Origin: Flavobacteriales bacterium | Lineage (GTDB): Bacteria > Bacteroidota > Bacteroidia > Flavobacteriales_F > PHOS-HE28 | Assembly (NCBI GenBank): GCA_016712535.1 | Contig: JADJQW010000002.1 | Location: forward strand, 1 to 64,000 | Length of the DNA stretch: 64,000 nucleotides | Reading direction: 5' to 3' | Shown here: positions 17,701 to 24,824 of the stretch, in pieces | Layout: every line of letters starts with the position of its first letter | Numbering within the stretch: the first letter of the stretch is position 1 | Position numbers and translations under genes: made by a program | The notes under the pieces: generated by a model | What the model saw: the letters and a program-made list of their open reading frames with translations, nothing else | Told to the model about the DNA's origin: nothing | Database searches by the model: none

Positions 17701-18297
17701 GATGCGCAATTCCTTCTTGGGCACGCCGCGGATCTCCACCTTGTTCACGGTCTCCAGGTCCTCGAGCTTGTCCTCCAGCTGCTCGGCCCATCTGTTCAGC
17801 TGATCGATGCTGTAATCGCCGCTGAGGTTGAGGTTCATCACGGGCATCATCTCCGAGAAGTTCATCTCGAACACGCTGGGCTCCGCAGGCAGGTCGGTGG
17901 GAAAGTCGGGGTCGGCCTTGGCTTTGTCCACCGCATCCTTCACCTTGCGCAGCGCCTCACTGGGCTTCACGTTGAAGTCGAACTTGATGTGGATGGTGCT
18001 GAACCCCTGCACGCTGGTGCTGAGGATCTCGTCGATGCCGGTGATGGTCTTGATCTCCTTCTCCAGCGGGCGGGTGATGAGCTTCTCCATGTCGTCCGGC
18101 GCGTTGCCGGGGTACATGGTGCTCACGAAGATCTCCGGTGTGACCACCTCGGGGAAGGCCTCGCGCGGCATGCTCTGGTAGGCGCTCCAGCCCACGAGCG
18201 CGATGAGGATGCTGAGCACCATCACGGTGGCGCGGTTGTCCACCGCCCATGAGGCGATGCCGAAGCGCTTCTCAGGGAATACGTTGTCGTTTGACAT
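14755..18297 (-). CDS. RND-family efflux transporter, inner-membrane permease
   Basis: 1180-residue AcrB/CzcA-type pump that uses the proton gradient to export substrates through a tripartite complex. The N-terminal helix (about residues 23-40) is followed by a periplasmic porter domain, then the helix block with GMLVDNGIVVIEN (412-421; Asp413 in the proton-relay helix). The second half repeats the layout (LAGVVVNNAIVLVDFM). Two extra hydrophobic stretches in the middle (about 520-580) are typical of longer Bacteroidota members. It is the last gene of tetR-tolC-hlyD-RND, 131 bp after the adaptor. The sequence does not reveal whether it handles drugs, metals or lipids; the heavy-metal-specific acidic motifs were not recognised, so a hydrophobe/amphiphile exporter is more likely. 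Confidence 0.93.
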   Translation of the reverse strand: MSNDNVFPEKRFGIASWAVDNRATVMVLSILIALVGWSAYQSMPREAFPEVVTPEIFVSTMYPGNAPDDMEKLITRPLEKEIKTITGIDEILSTSVQGFSTIHIKFDFNVKPSEALRKVKDAVDKAKADPDFPTDLPAEPSVFEMNFSEMMPVMNLNLSGDYSIDQLNRWAEQLEDKLEDLETVNKVEIRGVPKKELRISLDLPKMEARELSFQDVASAVQQENVSISGGEVLVDGLRRTISVNGEFTGMDEVRGIIVKQENLDIVRLGDIADVDFTFVEPTSYAREFGQPVVMLDVIKRSGRNLLVASDSINAVLDRFKRDVFPKDLTVTITGDMSDQTRTQVDELENSIIFGVLLVVGILMFFLGLRNAIFVGIAIPMSMLLSFIVLNAMGYTLNMMVLFSLVLALGMLVDNGIVVIENTHRLMSEGQSPIRAAKNGIGEVAWPIISSTATTVAVFIPLLMWPGIMGEFMKFLPITLMVVLSSSLFVGLIVNPMLAARYMRVKQDGPSRFLTFKVGGWMTGLGLLFSLLGHFGGNTFLFTLGNLAFAFGLFGYLNHYVLYPASIRFQNVTMPRVEERYRLFLVWALQGKRPRWMFIGTIGLLFFSMALTAIFPLNTLFFPVNQPLYVNVFIEKPIGTDINSTDATTREIERRVFDVLADPKYNDTVIDTLPDGSTAQRLRNFMVSSVIAQVGEGTSDPMAGPSFDATPHKARVQVSFVKYAERRGINSLDVMEAIREAVRGVPGVTVVVDKDAAGPPVGKAINLEIKGDDVLALIEEGEKVRAFLKDQHIDMVEELKLDVELGKPEMPIVIDRAKARRYNVSTWAIGDALRTGLYGREVSTYKQGEDDYPVNIRLKDEYRYDPEVLAGMRVTFRDQTNGQIRQVPISALATPTYTSTFSAVKRKDLKRMVQVQSNVTDEFQKDPVVKNVIAAFEGYQKDPRFTYEFTGELKEQEKQMSFLSTALMIAVFLVFLIIVAQFNSAAIPGIIVSSVVFSLIGVFLGLVIFRMEFVIMMTMVGIISLAGVVVNNAIVLVDFMLLLQNRRKAELGLTQEQRLPMAEVLRSIEDAGARRLRPVLLTAITTVLGLIPLAIGININFFTLFTDLDPQFTLGGDNTVFWGPMSWTVIFGLVFATFLTLVIVPVMFLLLTKVLYRWVPVREQATSGDEGAATKISPSPA

Positions 18298-18428
18298 GAT
18301 GCTCTCCTTGATGTCCGTTATCCTTTGTTGCGATCAGAAAGATGTCGTGCTGTTGCCGGCACTTGTTCGTCGACCCATTCGGTCGCCGCTTCGGGTGAGT
18401 CGGGAAAGCCGCTGGTCGTTGATCAGGA

Positions 18429-19586
18429 TCATGCCCCCTTCATCACCTGCACCTCCTGCTTGTCCACCACCAGGCGGGCGCCCTGATCGATCAGCGTGAC
18501 ATCTCCCTTGAGCGCATCGGATGATTCGAGCAGCATGTCGCCGCCTTGGGTGCTGAGCACCTTCACGAAGATCTTTCGGCTGCGGGGCGTGCCGTTCTCC
18601 TGGTCCAGCGTGAACACATAGCTCTCACCGGCGCTGTTCTGCATCACCAGGCGGCTGGGAACCACGATGGCATCGGCCACCATGAGGTCGCGGATGCGCA
18701 CGTTCAGGAGCTGGTTCGGGCGGAGCTTGGTGCCGTTGTCCATCCGCAAGGTGGCCTTGAAGCTCCGGTTGGCGGGGTTGATGTACTGACCCACCTGCGC
18801 GATGGTGGCCATGTGCTTCTCGCGGGTCTCGGGGATATGCACCTCGACGCTGTCGCCCGGTTTCACCTTCGTGAGCAGGTCCTCCGCGAGGTCGCATTCG
18901 ATGCTGGCCTTCCCGAGGGAGACCACGCGCGCCACGGGCTGCATGGGGTTGGCCATGTCGCCGAGATTGGGGAAGATCGCGTCCACCACGCCATCGAAGG
19001 GCGCGCGCACTTCGGCGCTGCTCACCTGATCCATCATCGACTTCACCTGGGCGGCGCTGCTCTCCATATTGGCCTTGGCCTGGAGGAATTGCACCTCGCT
19101 GCCGATCTTCTGCTCCCAGAGGCGGGCTTGCTTCTCATACACGGTGCGCGCCAGCTCGGCTTGGGCCTGGGCCTGTCGAACGCCTTCGCGCAGCGCATCC
19201 ACATCGATATCGACGATGGCCTGGCCTTGCTTCACGCTCTGGCCCTGCTGCACCAGGATCCGCCGCACCTTGCCGCCGGTGGCAGAGAACACCAGCGCAT
19301 TCTCGTCTGCGCGCACGCTGCCATGCGCCTCGGTCCAATGCGCGAATGGCTGCGATTGCAGCGAATAGGTGGTGACCATGGGCAGCGAGCGCTGCATGGC
19401 GGGGTCGTTGGCCGCGAGCCAGCCTTCGACCTCGGCGATGGAGGCGTTGAGCTTCTCGCGCGCGGCTTTCAGGGAATCGCGTTCGGCGCGCTTCGCGGCA
19501 ACCTGCGCATCGGTGTCGGGGGCGCTAGCGCCGCAAGAGGCGAGCAGGGCGATGGCGGGGACTAGGAGAAGGAGGGAGTGACGCAT
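18429..19586 (-). CDS. RND efflux periplasmic adaptor lipoprotein (HlyD/AcrA family)
   Basis: 385 residues. The signal peptide ends in a lipobox (LLASCGAS), so the protein is lipid-anchored in the periplasm. A coiled-coil (QVAAKRAERDSLKAAREKLNAS) precedes the first lipoyl half (GGKVRRILVQQGQSVKQGQ), an alpha-hairpin, the second lipoyl half (VRAPFDGVVDAIFPNLGDMA) and a beta-barrel domain. It bridges the RND pump (next gene) and the TolC-type channel (21 bp upstream). The order tolC-adaptor-pump on one strand is clear operon evidence. Confidence 0.93.
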   Translation of the reverse strand: MRHSLLLLVPAIALLASCGASAPDTDAQVAAKRAERDSLKAAREKLNASIAEVEGWLAANDPAMQRSLPMVTTYSLQSQPFAHWTEAHGSVRADENALVFSATGGKVRRILVQQGQSVKQGQAIVDIDVDALREGVRQAQAQAELARTVYEKQARLWEQKIGSEVQFLQAKANMESSAAQVKSMMDQVSSAEVRAPFDGVVDAIFPNLGDMANPMQPVARVVSLGKASIECDLAEDLLTKVKPGDSVEVHIPETREKHMATIAQVGQYINPANRSFKATLRMDNGTKLRPNQLLNVRIRDLMVADAIVVPSRLVMQNSAGESYVFTLDQENGTPRSRKIFVKVLSTQGGDMLLESSDALKGDVTLIDQGARLVVDKQEVQVMKGA

Positions 19587-19607
19587 GGTCTTGGGTTGGT
19601 CGCGTTA

Positions 19608-20936
19608 TCAATAGAGGTCGAGCGCGCGGCGCAGGTCGGCGCGCGTGGTGAGCAATTCGATCAGGCGCTGCACGTATTGCTGCTGCGCCGCGAGGCTGTT
19701 GCCGCGCTCTTGCGTGAGCTCGAAGCTGCTGGCGGCGCCCTGCCCGAACTTGATGCTGGTGCGCTCGGCGATGCGCTGGGCGAGCAGCAGGTTGCGCTCT
19801 TCGGTGCGGTAGTTCTCGAACGCGGTACGGGCCTGGCTGCGCGCGCGCTCCACCTCGGCCAGCAAGCGCTGCTCGGTGGCGGTGCGGTTCACTTCGACCT
19901 GCTTCACGGCGATGGTGGCCTGCTTCACCTTGTGATGCCTGCTGCCGCTGCTGATCACCGGTACATTCAGCTTCACGCCCCAAACCGTGGTCGGATAGAA
20001 CGGATACGTGCCGCCGGGGTCGAAGTCGGGGCCGTTCCACACTTGCTGGTGGCTGAGGAAGCCGCCGAGGCTGGGCAACTGCTTGCTTCGCTCGTTGCGC
20101 ATGTTCAGCTTTTGCAGGCGCACCAGGGTCTCAGCGCCTTGGAGTTCGATATGCTGCGCGGGTTGGAAGGCCTGCTCGCTCAAGGCGGTCTCGTCGGGGT
20201 CGTTCAGCAGTGCCTTCAGATCGTCGGTGAGCGTGATGGGCGTGCCTTGCGGGGCGCCGAGCGTGAGCGCGAGCAGCATGCGCGCCACATCGGCCTGCTG
20301 CTGGAAGCTGTTCTTCAGGCTGGTGGTCTGATCGAGCTGGATGGTGAGTCGGTCCACATCGGTCTCTTCGAGGAAGCCGGCCTCCACCATGGCCCGGGCC
20401 TCGCGCAGGCTCTGCTCGATCAGCGGGATGCCCTCTGCGGTGATTCGCGCCCCCTCTTCAGCCGCAAGCACGCCATAGTAGGCTTTCGCGGCCTGGTTGC
20501 GCGCATCAGCGCGCGCCTTCTCCAATTCCTCGCGGCTTTGCTGGGCCAGGGCCTTGGTGGCCCTCAGGCCGATCAGGTAGCTGCCATCGAAGAGCAATTG
20601 CGAGAGCGTGGCTCCGGCGCTGGCGTTCCATGGCAGGCCGAACTGCGCGGCAACGAATTCCGGGCCCTGCCCCGGCGTGAAGAAGTTCGGGATCAGCTGC
20701 GTGGGCACATCGATGAAGTTCTGCAGCTGCACCTCGCCATTGATCTGGGGCAGCCCGATGGCCGTGATCTCCTTCACGCGGTGCTGCATCTTCTCGGCTT
20801 CCAGCGCGCTGGACTGCACGGCGTAGGCCTGCTTCGAGGCCATGTCCATGGCTTCCTTCAGCGAGAGGCTGATGGGGCCTTGGGCCTGCGCGGCGATGGC
20901 CGTTGCGGAAAAGAGGAAGGTGATGGATGTTCTCAT
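19608..20936 (-). CDS. TolC-family outer membrane efflux channel
   Basis: 442 residues, starting at 20936 with the signal peptide MRTSITFLFSATAIAAQAQ, then ISLSLKEAMDMASKQAYAVQ, a usual TolC opening. Two long heptad-rich helical regions (for example AKALAQQSREELEKARADARNQAAKAYY, quoted here only as position about 155-180) are typical of the OEP fold. The ATG shares one base with the tetR stop (TGATG), so translation is coupled to the repressor. It forms the outer-membrane exit duct of the pump encoded downstream. Confidence 0.92.
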   Translation of the reverse strand: MRTSITFLFSATAIAAQAQGPISLSLKEAMDMASKQAYAVQSSALEAEKMQHRVKEITAIGLPQINGEVQLQNFIDVPTQLIPNFFTPGQGPEFVAAQFGLPWNASAGATLSQLLFDGSYLIGLRATKALAQQSREELEKARADARNQAAKAYYGVLAAEEGARITAEGIPLIEQSLREARAMVEAGFLEETDVDRLTIQLDQTTSLKNSFQQQADVARMLLALTLGAPQGTPITLTDDLKALLNDPDETALSEQAFQPAQHIELQGAETLVRLQKLNMRNERSKQLPSLGGFLSHQQVWNGPDFDPGGTYPFYPTTVWGVKLNVPVISSGSRHHKVKQATIAVKQVEVNRTATEQRLLAEVERARSQARTAFENYRTEERNLLLAQRIAERTSIKFGQGAASSFELTQERGNSLAAQQQYVQRLIELLTTRADLRRALDLY

Positions 20937-21550
20937 CAGGCGCGTTCTTTCTTGGCTTTCTTCTCCAGGTAGGCGACGCCCTTCTTGCTGGCGATGCCGC
21001 GGATGTGGTACTCGAAGTGCTTCCAGAGCACGTCGCTCAGGTTGAATTGGTCCGTGGGGAATACACGGCCATCCCAAGTTGAATCGATGCGGGCGATGTA
21101 CAGGCGCGTGATCACCTCCACATCCAGATCCTCGCGGTACAGGCCCTCAGCGATGCCCTTCCGCAGGTTGGTGCTCACGCAGGTGTAGATGTCCTCCTGC
21201 TCGCGTTGCTCCATGATCTCCCACGCCTTGGGGTGGTACTTCTGGAGATCGAACTGCACGCTGGGGTGCATGTTGCCCACCTGTGCCACGATGAACCTCG
21301 TGATCTCCTCATTCTCGTCGATGGCATTGAGGCCGCGCGTGCAGATCGCATTGATCGCATCACGATGGAAGCTGCACACAGCGGTCACCGCCTGTTCCAC
21401 CAGGTCGTTCTTGTCCGTGAAGTGCTCATAGAGCGTCTTCTTGCTCATGCGCAGCTGGGTGGCCACGTCGTCCATGGTCAGGCTCTTGATGCCTAAGCGC
21501 ATGAAGAGCTTCAGCGACTGCTCCAGGATCTCTTGCTTCTTCGGGTCCAT
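20936..21550 (-). CDS. TetR-family transcriptional repressor of the efflux operon
   Basis: 204 residues; the start at 21550 gives MDPKKQEILEQSLKLFMRLG, a standard TetR N-terminus, while the frame further upstream overlaps the promoter. The HTH is clear: IKSLTMDDVATQLRMSKKTLYEHFTDKNDL (about residues 20-50). The C-terminal ligand domain is divergent and ends in a Lys-rich tail. It is the first gene of the operon and overlaps tolC by one base. A perfect 8-bp inverted repeat covers its -33 element (21605-21633), so negative autoregulation, with control of the whole pump operon, is likely. The inducer is unknown. Confidence 0.92.
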   Translation of the reverse strand: MDPKKQEILEQSLKLFMRLGIKSLTMDDVATQLRMSKKTLYEHFTDKNDLVEQAVTAVCSFHRDAINAICTRGLNAIDENEEITRFIVAQVGNMHPSVQFDLQKYHPKAWEIMEQREQEDIYTCVSTNLRKGIAEGLYREDLDVEVITRLYIARIDSTWDGRVFPTDQFNLSDVLWKHFEYHIRGIASKKGVAYLEKKAKKERA

Positions 21551-21587
21551 TCCGTCGGGGTTGGGGAGGCGTTCTCGGAAGGGGGCG

Positions 21588-21619
21588 CAAACGTAGGGGA
21601 CAGAGGAAACGAAATGCAA
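21588..21619 (-). promoter_or_regulatory. Promoter of the tetR-efflux operon
   Basis: On the minus strand TTG (21619-21617), a 21-nt spacer and TACGTTTG (21595-21588) give a perfect match to TAnnTTTG with correct spacing. The predicted start is about 33 nt before the tetR ATG. Confidence 0.75.
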
Positions 21620-21633
21620 CAGGAATCGTTTCC
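21605..21633. promoter_or_regulatory. Candidate TetR operator (inverted repeat over the -33 element)
   Basis: GGAAACGA (21605-21612) and TCGTTTCC (21626-21633) form a perfect inverted repeat with a 13-bp centre containing the -33 TTG. Binding here would block polymerase on the tetR side; the site ends only 27 bp before the dsbA-like start codon, so it might affect that gene too. Confidence 0.65.
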
Positions 21634-21659
21634 GGTGTGATGAACGGTGCTATCGCTGG

Positions 21660-22433
21660 ATGAGCACCCGATCTTTCGGCCCGACCCGCATGCGCGCCGC
21701 CATCCTCTCCATGGGCCTCTGGGCCTTGTCCATCGCGGCTTCTGCTCAATTCCAGCCCATGTCCACCACCCCTATCGGCGCCGACCAACCGCTCACCATC
21801 GAGGTGTGGAGCGATGTGGTCTGCCCCTTCTGCTACATCGGCAAGCGCGAGCTCGAGAGCGCCTTGGCCCGCTTTCCCCACCGGGATCAAGTCCGGGTGG
21901 TGTGGAAGAGCTTCGAGCTGGACCCCAACGCTCCGGACCGCGCGCCGCACGACACCTACGGCATGCTCATGGAGCGGTACCGCATCAGCCGCGACGAAGC
22001 GAAGGCGCGCGTGAACGGCGTGACGCAGCGCGCAGCCAGCCTCGGTTTGAAATACGATTTCGACAAGGTCATCGTGGGCAGCTCGTTGCTAGCGCACCGA
22101 TTGCTGCAGTACGCCAAGAGCCAGGGCAAGGGCGATGCGATCAAGGAGCGCCTTTTCCGCGCCTACTTCACCGAGGGCAAGCACCTGGCCGACAAGCCGA
22201 CCCTGATCTCACTGGCGAAGGAGGCAGGCCTGAATACGGATGAGCTCCGCTACGGCCTCGAAGGCGATTCGTGGATCCGCGAGGTTCGCGCCGACGAGCA
22301 AGAGGCGCGGCAGCTCGGGGTGAGCGGCGTGCCCTTCTTCGTCTTCGACAGGCGCTTCGCGGTGAGCGGGGCGCAATCAAGCGCCGTGTTCCTGCAAGCG
22401 CTGGAGAAGGCGCGGGAAGAGCGTGGGAAGTGA
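21660..22433 (+). CDS. DsbA-family (FrnE-like) thiol-disulfide oxidoreductase, exported
   Basis: 257 residues from 21660; a second ATG at 21690 would give a tighter signal peptide (MRAAILSMGLWALSIAASAQ). The thioredoxin fold begins with IEVWSDVVCPFCYIGKRELE, where CPFC is the redox motif. The insert and the cis-Pro region (LGVSGVPFFVFDRRFAVSGAQ) match the FrnE/2-hydroxychromene-2-carboxylate isomerase-like branch. FrnE homologues are commonly cytoplasmic; the signal peptide here suggests a periplasmic role in disulfide formation. It is transcribed away from tetR and could share its control region. Confidence 0.88.
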   Translation: MSTRSFGPTRMRAAILSMGLWALSIAASAQFQPMSTTPIGADQPLTIEVWSDVVCPFCYIGKRELESALARFPHRDQVRVVWKSFELDPNAPDRAPHDTYGMLMERYRISRDEAKARVNGVTQRAASLGLKYDFDKVIVGSSLLAHRLLQYAKSQGKGDAIKERLFRAYFTEGKHLADKPTLISLAKEAGLNTDELRYGLEGDSWIREVRADEQEARQLGVSGVPFFVFDRRFAVSGAQSSAVFLQALEKAREERGK

Positions 22434-22451
22434 GCCGCAAGCCGGCCGTAC

Positions 22452-22499
22452 ATACCACGAGCGTGGTATTGCAGATCCGAGTGCGGACCTTCACTTTCG
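22452..22499 (+). promoter_or_regulatory. Promoter module 1: 18-bp palindrome plus -7-like octamer, before the first TPR kinase
   Basis: ATACCACGAGCGTGGTAT (22452-22469) is a perfect palindrome with 8-bp arms. After 22 bp comes CACTTTCG (22492-22499), the weakest of the five octamers. If this is the -7 element, the transcript would start almost at the ATG (22504), i.e. nearly leaderless. The same layout recurs at 26708, 27547, 38331 and 44466. Confidence 0.7.
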
Positions 22500-22503
22500 C
22501 CCG

Positions 22504-24588
22504 ATGCGGAGCCCTGTCATCATAGCCCTGCTTTCCATCGCCCACACGCTCGCTGGCCAGGATCTGGACAGCCTCCGCAGCGCCTGCGCCGACCGCAGCC
22601 TATCGGACTCCGCTCGATTCACGGCCTGCAACGAGTTGATCTGGGAGGGCTACATGTTCAACTCGCCCGATACGGCTTGGCTGCTGGCCGAACGCATGGA
22701 GTCTGAAGCGCGCGCCAATGGCAAGGAGCGCTTCGTGGCCGTGGCCATCGAAGCGAAGGCCGCCACGTGGTATGTCCGCGGGCAGTTCGAGAAGGCCCTT
22801 GGCTTCTATCAGCAATCACTGGCCATCCATCAGCGGCTAGGGGACAGGAACCGGCAGGCTGACGTGATCACCAACATGGCCGCCATGCATTCCTTCCTCG
22901 GCGCAAAGGACACGGCGCTGGTCCTCTATGAACAAGGGCTTCGCGTTCATGAGGAGCTCAAGGACTCCGCCTCCATCGCCAACGACCTCAACAGCATCGG
23001 CGGCATCCACATGATGCGCGGTGATCATGCACGCGCGGTCGCGCTGTACGCGCGAAGCCTGCGCATCCAGGAAGCGCTGGGCGACAAGCGCGGCGCGGCT
23101 ACCACGCTCAGCAACATCGGAGCCGTATACCTGGCGCAAGGCGATTATGCGGAAGCGCTGAAGCGGTATACAACGGCCGCGGAGGCCGCCGAAGCGCTGA
23201 ACGACGGCCACCTTGCCGCGAAGGTGCTTCTTGAAATAGGCACCTGTCAGCAGGAGCTCGGCGACCTTGAGCGCGCGTTGAGCCACTTCAATCGCAGCTT
23301 GGACCTGCGCACGTCGCTGGATGACCAGCATGGCATCGCCACCGCCTTGAACAAGATCGGCGAGATCCAGCGGATCCAAGGGAACACAGCGGCTGCCATA
23401 ACCACCTTTCAGCAGAGCGCGTCCATCGCAGCCGAACAAGGCTCGCCATTCAATGGTGGCACCGCGTGGATGGGCCTTGGCAACGCATGGCTCGACCAGG
23501 GCCGATATGCCGATGCGCTCATTGCCGCGCGGAACGCGCTACCCCTCGCAGAAGAAGCGGAAGAGCTATCGATGCACCGTGATGTGCTCGTTCTGAAGTA
23601 CCGTGCGCTTAAGGAGCTCGGTCGGGAGCGCGAGGCGCTTGCGGCGCTGGAGCAGAGCATCGTGTACAACGATAGCTTGATGCGCGAAGAGAACCAGCGA
23701 GAGGTGCTTCGACATGAATTCGCCTATGCCTATGAGAGCCAGGCCTTGGCCGATAGCCTGCGGCATCTGGAAGAGAAACGCGCCATGGCTTCCGCCCATC
23801 GCGACCGTCGCAACGTGTTGGTCGGCGGGTTGGCCATCCTCCTCGTGCTCGGCCTTGCGCTCTGGGGGCGGGTACGGTACATGGCGCGCGCGAACAAAGC
23901 CATCCTGGCGGCCCAATCCAAGCTGGTGATCAGCGAAAGGCAGCGCGAAGCAGAGCATGTGCGCAACCGGATCGCGAGCGACATCCATGACGACCTGGGC
24001 AGCGACCTGACGAAGCTGAGCCTGCTGGGCGATGAGATGAGGCGCACCGTGGCAGACCACGCCCATGCCACGGCAAAGCTCGCCAACCGCATCGTGGAGC
24101 TCTCACGCGATGCCACTACCGCCCTCAGCGACATCGTATGGGCCGCCGATCCGCATCAGGATACCGCCCATGGGCTCATTACGCGGTGCAGCGCCTACAC
24201 CCACCGCATGCTCGATGGAACGAGCCTGCAGCAGGACCTCCGGTTCGAGCACACAGGTCCCGACCTCATGCTCGACCCTGGCATCAAGCACGATGTATTC
24301 CTATTGCTCAAGGAATTGGTCAACAATGCAGTGAAGCACGCAGGGGCCACTCGAATCGAAGTATCGCTCACCACTGACGCGAAGCGCTTCCGATTGATGG
24401 TGGCCGATGATGGCATCGGCTTCGACCAGGGCTCTGTGCAACCCGGCAACGGCTTTCGGTCCATCGCCAGCAGGGCCAAGCGCGTCGGTGCCAGCTTCGC
24501 GGTGAACGCCTCGCCAGGCAACGGTTGCCGGGTCAGCATAGATGGGCAATGGGGTCTGCCCTCTTCAACGATGGATGGCCCTGAATGA
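22504..24588 (+). CDS. TPR-repeat sensor histidine kinase (HisKA_3/NarX type)
   Basis: 694 residues. Signal peptide (MRSPVIIALLSIAHTLAGQ), then a periplasmic region of about 400 residues built of TPR units (for example ATTLSNIGAVYLAQGDYAEA and ATALNKIGEIQRIQGNTAAA), a coiled-coil, one membrane helix (VGGLAILLVLGLALWG, near 440) and the cytoplasmic kinase. The phospho-acceptor His495 is in ASDIHDDLGS, the HisKA_3 pattern, and the ATPase domain has LLKELVNNAVKHAGA (N-box) and DDGIGFD (G1). Such kinases pair with NarL/LuxR-type regulators; one is encoded at 26898. The ATG at 22504 lies 5 bp after the promoter octamer and fits the signal peptide. Confidence 0.9.
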   Translation: MRSPVIIALLSIAHTLAGQDLDSLRSACADRSLSDSARFTACNELIWEGYMFNSPDTAWLLAERMESEARANGKERFVAVAIEAKAATWYVRGQFEKALGFYQQSLAIHQRLGDRNRQADVITNMAAMHSFLGAKDTALVLYEQGLRVHEELKDSASIANDLNSIGGIHMMRGDHARAVALYARSLRIQEALGDKRGAATTLSNIGAVYLAQGDYAEALKRYTTAAEAAEALNDGHLAAKVLLEIGTCQQELGDLERALSHFNRSLDLRTSLDDQHGIATALNKIGEIQRIQGNTAAAITTFQQSASIAAEQGSPFNGGTAWMGLGNAWLDQGRYADALIAARNALPLAEEAEELSMHRDVLVLKYRALKELGREREALAALEQSIVYNDSLMREENQREVLRHEFAYAYESQALADSLRHLEEKRAMASAHRDRRNVLVGGLAILLVLGLALWGRVRYMARANKAILAAQSKLVISERQREAEHVRNRIASDIHDDLGSDLTKLSLLGDEMRRTVADHAHATAKLANRIVELSRDATTALSDIVWAADPHQDTAHGLITRCSAYTHRMLDGTSLQQDLRFEHTGPDLMLDPGIKHDVFLLLKELVNNAVKHAGATRIEVSLTTDAKRFRLMVADDGIGFDQGSVQPGNGFRSIASRAKRVGASFAVNASPGNGCRVSIDGQWGLPSSTMDGPE

Positions 24589-24824
24589 CCAAGCAGCCCA
24601 ATGGAACCCGAGCACGCGGCGCAACCGCCTCACAATGGCACCTCAGCACATCATGCGCCATGCGTGGTCGGGGTCATTGATGAACCGGACTTCGCAGCCG
24701 CTCGATGCTGGCTTCTTTCGCCGCCGAAGCGCTTGATCATGAACCCGGGCAACATGCCGCATGGCCATGGAAGGATCCTTGAAGGTTGGTTCACCCTGAA
24801 GATGACTGATCCGATTCCCCGATC

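Noticed and set aside
16165..18252. A 695-codon plus-strand open frame opposite the RND pump
   Set aside because: Lies wholly antisense to a recognised RND transporter and resembles no family.
24655..24672. A possible sixth palindrome with GCGTGGTCG upstream of the second kinase
   Set aside because: Only about 10 of 18 positions fit the consensus and no octamer stands 22 bp downstream.
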